Notes: generated by a model not told the origin, from the letters alone. 28,154 nt of DNA from Clostridia bacterium (GCA_017509065.1 JAFWQM010000168.1:1-28154), one strand, 5' to 3'; counted from the stretch's first letter, positions 8,639 through 17,747 are shown. Numbers and translations: made by a program.

Positions 8639-8665
8639 TTAAATGCTTAATCATCAAGCGTTTAA
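8639..8665. promoter_or_regulatory. MarR operator palindrome
   Basis: Arms TTAAATGCTT (8639-8648) and AAGCGTTTAA (8656-8665) match in 9 of 10 positions around a 7-bp centre. The site begins right after the -10 box of the marR promoter, covering the transcription start, a typical position for MarR repression. Confidence 0.7.
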
Positions 8666-8666
8666 C

Positions 8667-8695
8667 ATTATACTTGGGTCAGGCGGAATTGTCAA
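8667..8695 (-). promoter_or_regulatory. consensus promoter of the marR - ABC exporter operon
   Basis: On the minus strand a perfect TTGACA (8690-8695), 17-bp spacer and perfect TATAAT (8667-8672). Such a strong promoter fits a repressed, inducible operon. Confidence 0.88.
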
Positions 8696-8771
8696 TGCGC
8701 CGGCAGATCGGTTTTTCAAATCATATATGTATACTTTTTTGACGGAAATAACACAAATGCGGAAAAACAGC

Positions 8772-8800
8772 TTGTATTCCGCACGGATTTCGTTTATAAT
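8772..8800 (+). promoter_or_regulatory. promoter of the peptide importer operon
   Basis: -35 TTGTAT (8772-8777), 17-bp spacer, -10 TATAAT (8795-8800). The start would lie near 8807, giving a leader of about 145 nt before oppA. Confidence 0.75.
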
Positions 8801-8812
8801 AGATATGTTCAT

Positions 8813-8846
8813 CTTTCAAACAGCCGTATAAAGCGGCGTTTGAAAG
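8813..8846 (+). other. stem-loop in the oppA leader
   Basis: CTTTCAAAC (8813-8821) and GTTTGAAAG (8838-8846) pair perfectly, and GCCG/CGGC continue the stem above a bulged A. A second small stem (CCGGAA/TTCCGG) follows. The hairpin is near the predicted 5' end of the transcript and has no T run, so RNA stability or leader-mediated control is more likely than termination. Confidence 0.5.
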
Positions 8847-8950
8847 CCGGAAGCGTCCCATTTTCCGGTCCTCATACCGTAACACTTGCCGGGGCGGCGG
8901 AACGCCGTTTCCGAGGCAATGTTATAAAAATTCAAAAAGGAGAGAAACCC

Positions 8951-11479
8951 ATGAAGAAGTTCCTGGCACTTTTGCTGGCGATGGTGATGGCGCTGCTGCC
9001 CGTCCTGAGCTTAGCGGAAGAAACGACTGAAGAACCTGTGGAAGAGATCGCGACTGAACTGACCGGCGAAGCCGGAAAGTACATCTACAAGGATTCCGTC
9101 GACACTCTGGCCACCAACTGGAATCCCCACACCTACGAGACCACCGGCGACGCCTATCCCGCCGATTTCCTGCGCGACAGCCTGTACACCTTCATCTTCA
9201 ACGATGAGCTGCATCCCCTGGAAGGCAAAGAGCCCTATGCCGGCTATCTGATCGTGCCCGAAATGGCTGCCAGCGAACCCGTTGACGTGACCCTGCAGGT
9301 GAAGGCCGAGCATCCCGAATTCGGCATTCCCGAATCCGCCGAAAAGGGCTACGCCTACACCATCGACCTGAATCCCGACTGCGTGTGGGAAGACGGCACC
9401 CCCATCAATGCCGACACTTACGTGTATTCCATGCAGCGGCTGCTTGATCCGCAGTTAAAGAATTATCGCGCCACCGACTATTACGCGGGCGATTTGTCCA
9501 TCGCGGGCGCGGAAGCCTATGCCAACGGCGGCCAGGTGGTCAAGGTTGACAACGGCGTCAGCGCCGAATACTCCATGGAGAGCCTGGTGAAGGGCGAAGA
9601 CGGCGCTTACACCACCGAAGAAGGCTTCCCGGTGTTCCTGGCCGTGGACTATCCCCTGGACTGGACCAGCGGCAACACCCTGAAGGATTACGTGGACGCC
9701 TATGGCGAAGCCTATTTCAGCCTGACCAACTGGGAAACTTTGGTTGGCATGATGGACGAAAACGGCCTGATCCCCCTGACCGATGAAAACTATGCCCTGT
9801 ACGCCGACGTGACCACCGGCAATCCCGCCTGGAACGAAAGCTTAGCGGACGTGCCCAACTACTTCATCGTGGAAAAGACCTATGAAGTGACGGGTTTTGA
9901 TACCGTGGGCTGCTACAAGACCGGCGAATATCAGATCACCCTGGTGCTCACCAAGAGCCTGACCGGCTTCTATCTGTATTACAACCTGAGCGGCAACTGG
10001 ATCGTGAAGGAAGACCTGTACGAAGCCAACCTGAAGCCCACCGGCGACACCTTCACCTCCACCTACAACACCAGCGTGGAAACCACCTCCTCCTACGGCC
10101 CCTACAAGCTGGTCAACTACGAGGCCGACAAGAACATGCACTTCGTGCGCAATGAGAACTGGTTCGGCTACAAGGACGGCAAGCACGTGTACGTGGACCC
10201 CGTGGACGGCGAAACCTATCCCATGTACATGACTGACGAAATCGACACCCAGGTGGTTGCCCAGTCCGCTACCCGGAAGCTGATGTTCCTCAAGGGCCTG
10301 CTCATGACCTACGGCCTGCAGGCGGAGGACTTTGCCGAATACCGCAACAGCGACTATGTGTACTTCACCCCCGGCTCCACCATCTTCTTCCTGATCCTGA
10401 ACGGCTACAAGAGCGTGATCAACGACCGCGAAGCCGCTGAGGACTTTGACACCGAAAAGTATGATATCCAGACCATCACCAACCTGAACTTCCGCAAGGC
10501 CGTGGCCCTGACCTACGATAAGGAAGACTTCGCGGCCACCGTGTCTCCCGCCCGTTCCGGCGGCTACGGCATCATCGGCACTCGCTATCTGTACGATCCC
10601 GAGACCGGTTCCCGCTACCGTGACACCGACCAGGCCAAGAAGGCCCTGTGCGACGCTTACAGCGTGAACGTGGAAGACTTCGCTTCCCTGGACGAAGCCG
10701 CCGCTTCCATCACCGGCTACGACCCCGTGGCTGCCAAGGAATTCTACAAGGCTGCCTTTGAAGAAGCCCTGGAAGCCCGCTACATCACCGATAACGACGG
10801 CGACGGCATCTGCGACCAGACCATCCGCATCGAATACTCCGCTTCCTCCCTCTCCTCCTTCATGGACCGCACCATCGCTTACCTGAACGAGAAGATGGCC
10901 GAAGTGACCAAGGATACCCCCTTCGACGGCAAGGTGGAATTCTACCTGTCCGCGCCTTACGGCAACGACTGGTCCACCAAGATCAAGGACGGCCTGTCCG
11001 ACACCGTGCTGGGCGGCTGGAATGGCTCCACCTTCAACCCCTTCGGCTTGACCGACCTGTACGTGAATCCCTCCTACGCTTATGACGGCAAGTGGTTCGA
11101 CGCTACCAAGGTGAGTCTGACCCTCGAAATCGAAGGCGAAGAACTGACCACCACCCTGAAGGATTGGTCCGACGCCCTGAACGGAACCACCATCGTCATC
11201 GGCGAAAAGGAATACAACTTCGGCGCCGATCAGGCCGACGTGGAAACTCGCCTGGATATCCTCGCCGCTATCGAAACCACCGTATTGGGCACCTACGACT
11301 ACCTGCCCATGCTGCAGGATGCAGGCGCTTCCCTGCTGAGCCAGCAGGTCTATTGGGTAGTGGAAGAATTCAATCCCGTTCTGAGCCGCGGCGGCATCCA
11401 GTACATGAAGTACAACTACGACGAAGCCGAGTGGAAGGAATTCGTGGATTCCCAGCCCGACGGCACCCTGAGCTATTGA
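8951..11479 (+). CDS. peptide ABC transporter, extracytoplasmic substrate-binding protein (SBP family 5), enlarged
   Basis: 842 aa, against roughly 520-600 for most family members. The start ATG 8951 follows AAAAAGGAGAG. Residues 1-22 are a Sec signal peptide (MKKFLALLLAMVMALLPVLS then LA before EE) with no lipobox cysteine, so it should be cut by signal peptidase I and released, unlike most Gram-positive binding proteins. Family-5 features follow: TYTID-like and WEDGTPINADTYVYSMQRLL near residue 150, and long binding-lobe segments. Extra length is spread through several acidic insertions, one with a calcium-loop-like DNDGDGICD (about residues 615-623). It heads an operon with two permeases and two ATPases and probably captures oligopeptides; ligand specificity is inferred only from family. 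Confidence 0.9.
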   Translation: MKKFLALLLAMVMALLPVLSLAEETTEEPVEEIATELTGEAGKYIYKDSVDTLATNWNPHTYETTGDAYPADFLRDSLYTFIFNDELHPLEGKEPYAGYLIVPEMAASEPVDVTLQVKAEHPEFGIPESAEKGYAYTIDLNPDCVWEDGTPINADTYVYSMQRLLDPQLKNYRATDYYAGDLSIAGAEAYANGGQVVKVDNGVSAEYSMESLVKGEDGAYTTEEGFPVFLAVDYPLDWTSGNTLKDYVDAYGEAYFSLTNWETLVGMMDENGLIPLTDENYALYADVTTGNPAWNESLADVPNYFIVEKTYEVTGFDTVGCYKTGEYQITLVLTKSLTGFYLYYNLSGNWIVKEDLYEANLKPTGDTFTSTYNTSVETTSSYGPYKLVNYEADKNMHFVRNENWFGYKDGKHVYVDPVDGETYPMYMTDEIDTQVVAQSATRKLMFLKGLLMTYGLQAEDFAEYRNSDYVYFTPGSTIFFLILNGYKSVINDREAAEDFDTEKYDIQTITNLNFRKAVALTYDKEDFAATVSPARSGGYGIIGTRYLYDPETGSRYRDTDQAKKALCDAYSVNVEDFASLDEAAASITGYDPVAAKEFYKAAFEEALEARYITDNDGDGICDQTIRIEYSASSLSSFMDRTIAYLNEKMAEVTKDTPFDGKVEFYLSAPYGNDWSTKIKDGLSDTVLGGWNGSTFNPFGLTDLYVNPSYAYDGKWFDATKVSLTLEIEGEELTTTLKDWSDALNGTTIVIGEKEYNFGADQADVETRLDILAAIETTVLGTYDYLPMLQDAGASLLSQQVYWVVEEFNPVLSRGGIQYMKYNYDEAEWKEFVDSQPDGTLSY

Positions 11480-11518
11480 TTGCCCATCCGGTATCGATAG
11501 CCTGACAATCTAATCAGT

Positions 11519-11560
11519 ATCTTGCCGGGGGCCTCCGGGCCCCTGGCAAGATATTACTGT
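11519..11560 (+). terminator. partial terminator between oppA and oppB
   Basis: ATCTTGCC (11519-11526) pairs with GGCAAGAT (11545-11552), extended by GGGGC/GCCCC. Only a weak T-rich tail (ATTACTGTTT) follows. Such sites are common after binding-protein genes and let oppA be made in excess over the membrane parts. Confidence 0.65.
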
Positions 11561-11685
11561 TTCCCGGAAAGACGGTAAAACGGCGGAGCTTGGAGAATGG
11601 AGACTGCCAGAAGGCTCCATTGTCCAAACCCCACGGAAGAACGGGTTTCTACTGGCTCGCATGAAGGGGAAAAGCAATTTCAGAA

Positions 11686-11810
11686 GAGTTGGGAGTTGAG
11701 AGTTGAGAGTTGAGATGAAGTTTGTCCGATACGCGGTTATGATGTCGTCCGGTTTTCCCTTCATAACCGTACAAAATCTCAACTCTCAACTCTACACTCT
11801 CAACTCTCTC
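11686..11810. repeat. nested inverted repeat built from 7-bp tandem units
   Basis: Three to four tandem copies of a GAGTTGA-like heptamer (11686-11716) are matched by their complement at 11776-11810. Inside lies a perfect pair CGGTTATGA (11734-11742) and TCATAACCG (11761-11769). The 396-bp gap between oppA and oppB also has a hairpin at 11590-11627 (TTGGA and AATGGAG arms). No reading frame with a ribosome binding site is seen, so the stretch is non-coding and probably repeat-derived. Confidence 0.65.
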
Positions 11811-11875
11811 ACAGACAGTGGACTTTCATATATTGCAACAATTGAAATACTGACAGGGAGAGGGATGGTAAACGG

Positions 11876-12829
11876 ATGCTCAAATATATCACACAGAGGG
11901 TTTTGCTGATGCTGATGACGCTGCTCATCATCACCTGCATGTGCTTCGTGCTGGTGCGCATGCTGCCGCCTGTGCAGCTGCCCACGGAGGACCCTCACAC
12001 CAAGGTGATCTTAGCTCGGCGGGAGGCCATGGGCTATAACAAGCCCTACATGGTGCAGTTCGTTATTTTCCTCAAGGATGTTTTCACCCGCTGGGATTGG
12101 GGCATATCCGACAAACTGTACTTCGGCCAGGATGTGGCGGCCATTTTCATGGACAAGCTGCCCGCCACCATGATCGTGAACATTTATTCCATTGTGCTGT
12201 CCATTCCCTTCGGCATCGCCCTGGGCATTTTGGCGGCGCTGAAAAAGAATACCTGGATCGACCACACCATTTCCACCCTCACTATGGTGGTCATATCGGT
12301 GCCGTCCTTCGTGTACGCCTTTTTGATCCAATATTTCCTGTCGTTTAAATTGGGCTGGTTCCCCTTCCTGATGAATTCCGGGCGCAATTATCTGGACTGG
12401 AGCATGTTCGTGAGCATGATGCCTCCGGTGCTTTCCCTGTCCTTCGGCGTCATTGCCAGCTTTACCCGCACCACCCGCGCGGAGCTCACCGAGGTGCTCA
12501 CCAGCGAATTCATGCTTTTGGCCCGCACCAAGGGCTTAACGAAGGGCCAGGCCACTGTGCGCCACGCCCTGAAAAACTGCATGGTGGTGGTGCTGCCCAT
12601 GATCTTCGGCGAGTTCATCGGCATCATGGGCGGTTCCCTGATCATCGAATCTATTTTTGCCGTGCCTGGCGTGGGGGCTCTGTACATCAATTCCATCAAC
12701 GGGCGCGACTACAACATGTTCATGCTGCTCACGGTGTTCTACACCGCCGTGGGCCTGGCCGCGGGCATCGTGGTGGATATCAGCTACAACTTCATCGATC
12801 CCCGCATCCGCATGGGCAGCCGCAAATGA
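11876..12829 (+). CDS. peptide ABC transporter permease, OppB/DppB type
   Basis: 317 aa, the normal length. About six transmembrane segments; the first (MLKYITQRVLLMLMTLLIIT) starts at the N-terminus as is typical. The cytoplasmic coupling loop is visible as EFMLLARTKGLTKGQATVRHA (split EAA motif with G, about residues 202-222), and the C-terminal DPRIRMG is the usual OppB ending. The ribosome binding site is weak (GGGAGAGGG about 12 nt before ATG). It forms the transmembrane pore with the next permease. It is the only component of this importer without large insertions. Confidence 0.93.
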   Translation: MLKYITQRVLLMLMTLLIITCMCFVLVRMLPPVQLPTEDPHTKVILARREAMGYNKPYMVQFVIFLKDVFTRWDWGISDKLYFGQDVAAIFMDKLPATMIVNIYSIVLSIPFGIALGILAALKKNTWIDHTISTLTMVVISVPSFVYAFLIQYFLSFKLGWFPFLMNSGRNYLDWSMFVSMMPPVLSLSFGVIASFTRTTRAELTEVLTSEFMLLARTKGLTKGQATVRHALKNCMVVVLPMIFGEFIGIMGGSLIIESIFAVPGVGALYINSINGRDYNMFMLLTVFYTAVGLAAGIVVDISYNFIDPRIRMGSRK

Positions 12830-12853
12830 TCCTGACGGAAGGAGAGAGAAGAG

Positions 12854-14383
12854 ATGGACAATCAATTTGAACGGATTCCGCAGGAAAAATTTCTCTTTGT
12901 GCAGAAGGACATGGACCTTCGCGATAAGAAGCTGGAAACCAAATCCCGGGGTTACTTCGCCGACGCCATGGTGCGCTTTAAGAAAAACGAAAGCTCCGTG
13001 GTGGCGGCCTATATCCTGCTGCTGCTGGCGATCTTCTCCATCGTGTCGCCCATCATTTCCCCTTACGGCGTTAGGGAAATGGACAAGCGCTACGTGAACG
13101 CCCCGCCCTATGTGGAAAGCTTAGCGGAAAAGGGCTGGGGGCTGTTCAGCGGCGCTGTGACCCACGACAGCCAGAACGAGGCCAGCATGGATTTCTGGAA
13201 GGGTATCGCCATCGAAACGGGCCACGATCCGCTGCTGAATGTCATCAGCAAACAGGTGAAAACCGCCAAGCAGCGCGGCAAGATCGTGGAAACGGCCACC
13301 TACAAGATCCAGACCAACAAGTATTTTGAAATCGGCATCGTGTACATGGTATTCTCTTACGAGGATTTTGAAAAGATCCAAAAGTGGCAGGATGAAACGG
13401 GCATCCAGGTGATTTATCCCTACGTGGAATCCAAGGACATCCTGAACATCACCAACAACCCCAATGCATGGTATCAGGTGAAGGATGAAAAGGGCACGCC
13501 GGTGAAGGACGAAAACGGCGATTTCATCCCCGCCTATTCCTCCAATGCCACCATCGAGGGCGCGCCTTACCACTCCATCCGCATTGCGGGGGACGACGGC
13601 AGCTACATCTACTCCATCCGAAAGTCGGGCGCGGTGCAGTGCCGCGTGGAATACTACAACTATTATAAATACGTGAACGGCCACGCGCCCCAGTATTACT
13701 TCGGCACCAACGAAAAGGGCCAGGATCTGTTCTGCGCCATCGGCATGGGGGCCCGGTTCTCTTTGGTCTTCGCCATTTTGGTATCGGTGATCCGCTTCGT
13801 GATGGGCGCTATTTACGGCGCCATCGAGGGCTACTACGGCGGATATGTCGACCTGATCATGTACCACTTCGCCGAAATCCTCTCCGGCATCCCCTTCATC
13901 GTGGCCACCACCCTGTTCCAGCTGCATCTGGCCCAGAAGGTGGGCACGGTGCCTTCCTTCCTGTTCGCGTATATCGCCACGGGCTGGATCGGCATGGCGG
14001 GTCTGGTGCGCAAGCAGTTCTACCGCTTCAAGGGCCAGGAATATGTACTGGCCTCCCGCACCCTGGGTGCCAGTGACTGGCGGCTCATGTTCCGCCACAT
14101 CTTCCCCAATTCCTTAGGCACCATCATCACCTCCTGCGCCATGATGATCCCCGGCGTCATCGGCTCCGAAACGTCGCTGACGTACCTCGGCATCGTGAAC
14201 CTGTCCGACTTTGTGGGCACCAGCATCGGCGAACTCATGAGCTTGGGCCAGCATAGCATGACCTCGTCTCCCCACGCCATGTTCTTCCCCGCCCTGTTTT
14301 TCTCCCTGCTGATGATTTCCTTCAACCTGTTCGGCAACGGCCTGCGCGACGCCTTCAACCCCACCACGAGAGGAGAGGACTGA
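12854..14383 (+). CDS. peptide ABC transporter permease, OppC/DppC type, with large extracytoplasmic insertion
   Basis: 509 aa versus about 280-310 for the family. An N-terminal cytosolic stretch precedes TM1 (about 48-68). The loop between TM1 and TM2, normally about 40-50 residues, runs here from about 72 to 300. It ends with the conserved pre-TM2 segment FGTNEKGQDLF (283-293). The remaining helices and the coupling loop EYVLASRTLGASDWRLMFRH (about 396-415) look normal. The start ATG 12854 has GGAAGGAGAG upstream; 24 bp separate it from oppB. The extra domain faces outward, where the binding protein docks, and contains charged and aromatic residues but no repeats or signal. Permease identity is secure; the role of the insertion is unknown. 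Confidence 0.92.
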   Translation: MDNQFERIPQEKFLFVQKDMDLRDKKLETKSRGYFADAMVRFKKNESSVVAAYILLLLAIFSIVSPIISPYGVREMDKRYVNAPPYVESLAEKGWGLFSGAVTHDSQNEASMDFWKGIAIETGHDPLLNVISKQVKTAKQRGKIVETATYKIQTNKYFEIGIVYMVFSYEDFEKIQKWQDETGIQVIYPYVESKDILNITNNPNAWYQVKDEKGTPVKDENGDFIPAYSSNATIEGAPYHSIRIAGDDGSYIYSIRKSGAVQCRVEYYNYYKYVNGHAPQYYFGTNEKGQDLFCAIGMGARFSLVFAILVSVIRFVMGAIYGAIEGYYGGYVDLIMYHFAEILSGIPFIVATTLFQLHLAQKVGTVPSFLFAYIATGWIGMAGLVRKQFYRFKGQEYVLASRTLGASDWRLMFRHIFPNSLGTIITSCAMMIPGVIGSETSLTYLGIVNLSDFVGTSIGELMSLGQHSMTSSPHAMFFPALFFSLLMISFNLFGNGLRDAFNPTTRGED

Positions 14384-14384
14384 T

Positions 14385-16547
14385 ATGGAAAAGAAATTGC
14401 AGGTGCGAGACCTTACGATATCCTTCCGAACCTCCAATGGCAAGGTGCAGGCGGTGCGCGGCATCAATTTCGACCTGATGAAGGGCGAAACCTTAGCCAT
14501 CGTGGGCGAAAGCGGCTCCGGCAAATCCGTGACCTCCAAGGCCATTTTGGGCATCTTGGCGGCCAACGCCATCATCGAGGGCGGCGAAATCATCTACGAC
14601 GGCAAGGACCTGCTCAAGATCAGCGAGGACGAATTCCATAAGATCCGCGGCGACAAGATCGCCATGATCTTCCAGGACCCCATGAGCAGCCTGAACCCCA
14701 TCGTGAAGATCGGGCGGCAGCTCACCGAAGCCATGATCTTGAAGGGCAAAGCCCGCCAGCGGGAAAGCCGCGCCGCCTTCAACGGGTATTTGAAGCTGCT
14801 GCGCCATGCCATGACCCAGGCCGCGAACGATCCCGGCAAAGCCGCGCAAATCAAGCAGAAATGCGATCAGTTCGACAAATTTGAATACAAGCATTTGGAA
14901 TTGGAATCGGCCTACAACAAGGCCCATGACGCCGCGGAAGAAGCCTCCAACCTGATCGGCGTGATGGTGTTCGAGCTGGAAAAGGACGCGGCCAAGGATT
15001 TGAAATACCGGGTGAACCGAGTGGCCCATTTGGCCCGCCTGTCGGTGCAGGATTACGTGGTGAAGGAAAAGGCGGAGGAGCTGACCGCCCTTGCCAAGCG
15101 CCTGCCCGACGATATGAAACGCGCCAAGCAGGACAACGACCATTCCGCCGCCCTGCGCGCCTCCCTCTCCCGGATGAATGAGATTTTGGACGAAGCGCTG
15201 GAATTTGAAGAACCCAATTTCTTCACCATGGGTTATTACCTCACCTTCTCCGGCCAGCCCCTGCCCGATCTGCCGATAGCCGCCCTGAACGCCGAAATGC
15301 GCAAATATTTAGACGAGCATTTCATGCTGGATTTCATCGACGACGCCAAACTGGGCCTGCAATATTCCGCCGCCCAGGCGTATGAAAAGAAAGCCGCCTG
15401 CGTGGAAGCGCTGAAAGCGGGGCGGGAGGTATTCACCAAGCCCGCCTTAGACCGCAGGGAATGCAAGGAAACCCTGAAAAAGCTCTCCGCCGCCGCGGAA
15501 GCGTCCATCGACCGGCTGGAGTTTGTGAAAGACAGCATCGCCTACATCTTCCCCTCGGCCCTGGAATCGGAAATCGATCATTATTTCTCCGCCATCGTGA
15601 AAAACGAGAAGGAAGAAAAGCGCTTCGCCCGGCAGACCGCCCGGCGCGACCGGGCCGCCGCGCGCCGTAAGGACGTGGACTGGGAAGTGGCCCCCAAATC
15701 CCTGACCGATTTGAAGAGCGTGCGCGGGGCCATCCTGCGCCTGACCGACAATTTGGCCGAACACTATGAGGACCAGATCGCCCGGAAGGACCAAAGAGAT
15801 TACGACGCCGAATCCGTGGCCGTCATCGACCACTTGAAAGCCTGCGCTTCCGGCGTGGTCAACAAGGTGACCAAGGCCATGGCCAAGGAAAAGGCCATCA
15901 AGCTTATGGAGGAAGTGGGCATCCCCGAACCCCGGAAGCGCTACGGCCAATATCCCTTCGAGTTCTCCGGCGGCATGCGCCAGCGCATCGTCATCGCCAT
16001 CGCCCTGGCCGCCAACCCCGATATCCTGATCTGCGACGAGCCCACCACCGCCCTGGACGTGACCATCCAGGCCCAAATCCTGGAATTGATCAACAAATTG
16101 AAAGAACAGCGGCATCTGTCCGTCATCTTCATCACCCACGACTTAGGCGTGGTGGCCAACATGGCGGATCGTATCGCCGTGATGTACGCGGGCAAGATCG
16201 TGGAATACGGCACCTCGGAGGAAGTATTCTACCATTCCGCCCACCCCTACACCTGGGCCCTGCTTTCCTCCATGCCCGATCTGGACACCAACGAAAAGCT
16301 GGACGCCATCCCCGGCACGCCGCCCAACATGATCTATCCCCCGGCGGGCGACGCTTTCGCCCCCCGGAACAAGTACGCCATGCAGATCGATTTTGAGCGC
16401 CAGCCCCCCATGTTCAAAATCACCGATACCCATTACGCCGCCACCTGGCTGCTGCATCCCGACGCCCCCAAGGTGGACCCGCCCAAGATCATCACCGACC
16501 GCATCGCCAGAATGAACCAGAAAAGGGGGAGCCAGCATGCCGAATAA
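14385..16547 (+). CDS. peptide ABC transporter ATPase, OppD/DppD type, with about 375-residue insertion
   Basis: 720 aa versus about 320-350. ABC motifs in order: Walker A GESGSGKS (41-48), Q-loop [11 protein letters not shown] (95-105), signature FSGGM (527-531), Walker [13 protein letters not shown] (547-558), H-loop His 585. Between Q-loop and signature, residues about 120-495 are an additional mostly helical, charged region, inserted in the helical subdomain that contacts the permeases. The C-terminal OppD motif, normally carrying four cysteines in CxFxPRC...C...C order, reads [12 protein letters not shown]...D...AATW, so all four cysteines are replaced (Asp, Asn, Asp, Thr). The start lies one base after the oppC stop, with GAGGAGAGG upstream; its end overlaps oppF by 11 bp. 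Confidence 0.92.
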   Translation: MEKKLQVRDLTISFRTSNGKVQAVRGINFDLMKGETLAIVGESGSGKSVTSKAILGILAANAIIEGGEIIYDGKDLLKISEDEFHKIRGDKIAMIFQDPMSSLNPIVKIGRQLTEAMILKGKARQRESRAAFNGYLKLLRHAMTQAANDPGKAAQIKQKCDQFDKFEYKHLELESAYNKAHDAAEEASNLIGVMVFELEKDAAKDLKYRVNRVAHLARLSVQDYVVKEKAEELTALAKRLPDDMKRAKQDNDHSAALRASLSRMNEILDEALEFEEPNFFTMGYYLTFSGQPLPDLPIAALNAEMRKYLDEHFMLDFIDDAKLGLQYSAAQAYEKKAACVEALKAGREVFTKPALDRRECKETLKKLSAAAEASIDRLEFVKDSIAYIFPSALESEIDHYFSAIVKNEKEEKRFARQTARRDRAAARRKDVDWEVAPKSLTDLKSVRGAILRLTDNLAEHYEDQIARKDQRDYDAESVAVIDHLKACASGVVNKVTKAMAKEKAIKLMEEVGIPEPRKRYGQYPFEFSGGMRQRIVIAIALAANPDILICDEPTTALDVTIQAQILELINKLKEQRHLSVIFITHDLGVVANMADRIAVMYAGKIVEYGTSEEVFYHSAHPYTWALLSSMPDLDTNEKLDAIPGTPPNMIYPPAGDAFAPRNKYAMQIDFERQPPMFKITDTHYAATWLLHPDAPKVDPPKIITDRIARMNQKRGSQHAE

Positions 16548-17745
16548 TCAGGAAGCCCTGCTGCGGGTGGAGCATCTGTGCCAATACTTTGGCCGTGCGG
16601 ATTTCAAAGCCGTGGACGACGTGAGCTTCGATATCAAAAAGGGCGAAGTGTTCGGCCTGGTGGGCGAATCGGGCTGCGGCAAAACCACCACAGGCCGCGC
16701 CATCATCAAGCTGTACAACATCACCTCCGGCAGCGTGTACTTCAAGGGCATCCGCATCGGCGCGGGCATCCGGTCCTATCAGGACGCCATCAAAAAGGCC
16801 CGTGCGGAATATAAGCAGAAGATCGAACAGGCTTCCGGCGCGGAAAAGGATAAGCTGCAATCCGAATTGGACGCTTTCATCGCCGCCCAGAAGGAAGAAA
16901 TCAAAAAGGCCAAGTACGACCAGAACAACTGCGATAAGGAATACCAGCAAAAGCGGACGGAAGAACTGAAAGCCCGTTACGCGGAAAAGCTGGCCGCAGC
17001 CTCCGGCGCGGAAAAGGCGGCCTTGCAGAAGGAATACAAGAACGAACTGAACAAGGCCAAAAAAACCAAGCTGGTGACCCAGATCCAGATGATCTTCCAG
17101 GACCCCATCGCCTCCCTGGACCCCCGCATGACCGTGCGGGAGATCATCGCCGAGGGCCTGAAGATCCAAGGCGAAAAGAACGATCAGGTGATCAACGAAA
17201 AAGTATACAACATGCTGGAAATGGTGGGCCTGGTGCGGGAGCACGCCACCCGCTACCCCCACGAGTTTTCCGGCGGCCAGCGCCAGCGCATCGGCGTGGC
17301 CCGGTCCATCATCATGGAGCCGGACCTGATCATCGCCGATGAGCCGGTGTCCGCTCTGGACGTGTCCGTGCAGGCCCAGGTGATCAACCTGCTCAACGAC
17401 CTGCGAAAGCGCTTGGGCCTGACCATCCTGTTCATCGCCCATGACCTTTCCGTGGTCAAGTATTTCTCCGACCGCATCGGCGTCATGTACTTTGGCAAAA
17501 TGGTGGAGCTGGCCCCCTCGGACGAACTGTTCCTGAACCCCCTGCATCCCTACACCCGGGCCCTGCTGTCCGCCATCCCCCTGCCCGATCCCCTGTACGA
17601 AAAGAACCGCAAGCGCATCGTGTACAATCCCCTGGCGGAGCACGATTATTCCACCGATCAGCCCGCCATGCGGGAGATCAAGCCCGGTCACTTCGTGCAC
17701 TGCAACGAAGCGGAATTCCAGAAATACTTAGAGGTGCTGAAATAA
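16537..17745 (+). CDS. peptide ABC transporter ATPase, OppF/DppF type, with coiled-coil insertion
   Basis: 402 aa versus about 310-330. Walker A GESGCGKT (43-50), Q-loop [11 protein letters not shown] (186-196), signature FSGGQ (244-248), Walker [13 protein letters not shown] (264-275), H-loop His 302. Residues about 75-178, between the first beta hairpin and the Q-loop, are an inserted highly charged helical region. It contains two copies of a motif of the form Y-K-x-K-(I/L)-x-x-ASGAEK-x-x-LQ-x-E, predicting an antiparallel coiled-coil hairpin. The C-terminus ([16 protein letters not shown]) is that of OppF proteins without the four-Cys motif. Start ATG inside the oppD end, AAAAGGGGGAG upstream, so the two ATPases are translationally coupled. 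Confidence 0.93.
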   Translation: MPNNQEALLRVEHLCQYFGRADFKAVDDVSFDIKKGEVFGLVGESGCGKTTTGRAIIKLYNITSGSVYFKGIRIGAGIRSYQDAIKKARAEYKQKIEQASGAEKDKLQSELDAFIAAQKEEIKKAKYDQNNCDKEYQQKRTEELKARYAEKLAAASGAEKAALQKEYKNELNKAKKTKLVTQIQMIFQDPIASLDPRMTVREIIAEGLKIQGEKNDQVINEKVYNMLEMVGLVREHATRYPHEFSGGQRQRIGVARSIIMEPDLIIADEPVSALDVSVQAQVINLLNDLRKRLGLTILFIAHDLSVVKYFSDRIGVMYFGKMVELAPSDELFLNPLHPYTRALLSAIPLPDPLYEKNRKRIVYNPLAEHDYSTDQPAMREIKPGHFVHCNEAEFQKYLEVLK

Positions 17746-17747
17746 GC

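Noticed and set aside
11686..11810. Heptamer repeats considered as CRISPR or origin iterons
   Set aside because: Units are 7 bp, tandem, and mirrored as an inverted repeat. No dnaA or rep gene or DnaA boxes nearby.
16492..17700. 402-codon open frame on the minus strand opposite oppF
   Set aside because: Shadow of a GC-rich gene: composition rich in Gly, His, Asp and Val with no domain, and full overlap with a clear ABC ATPase.
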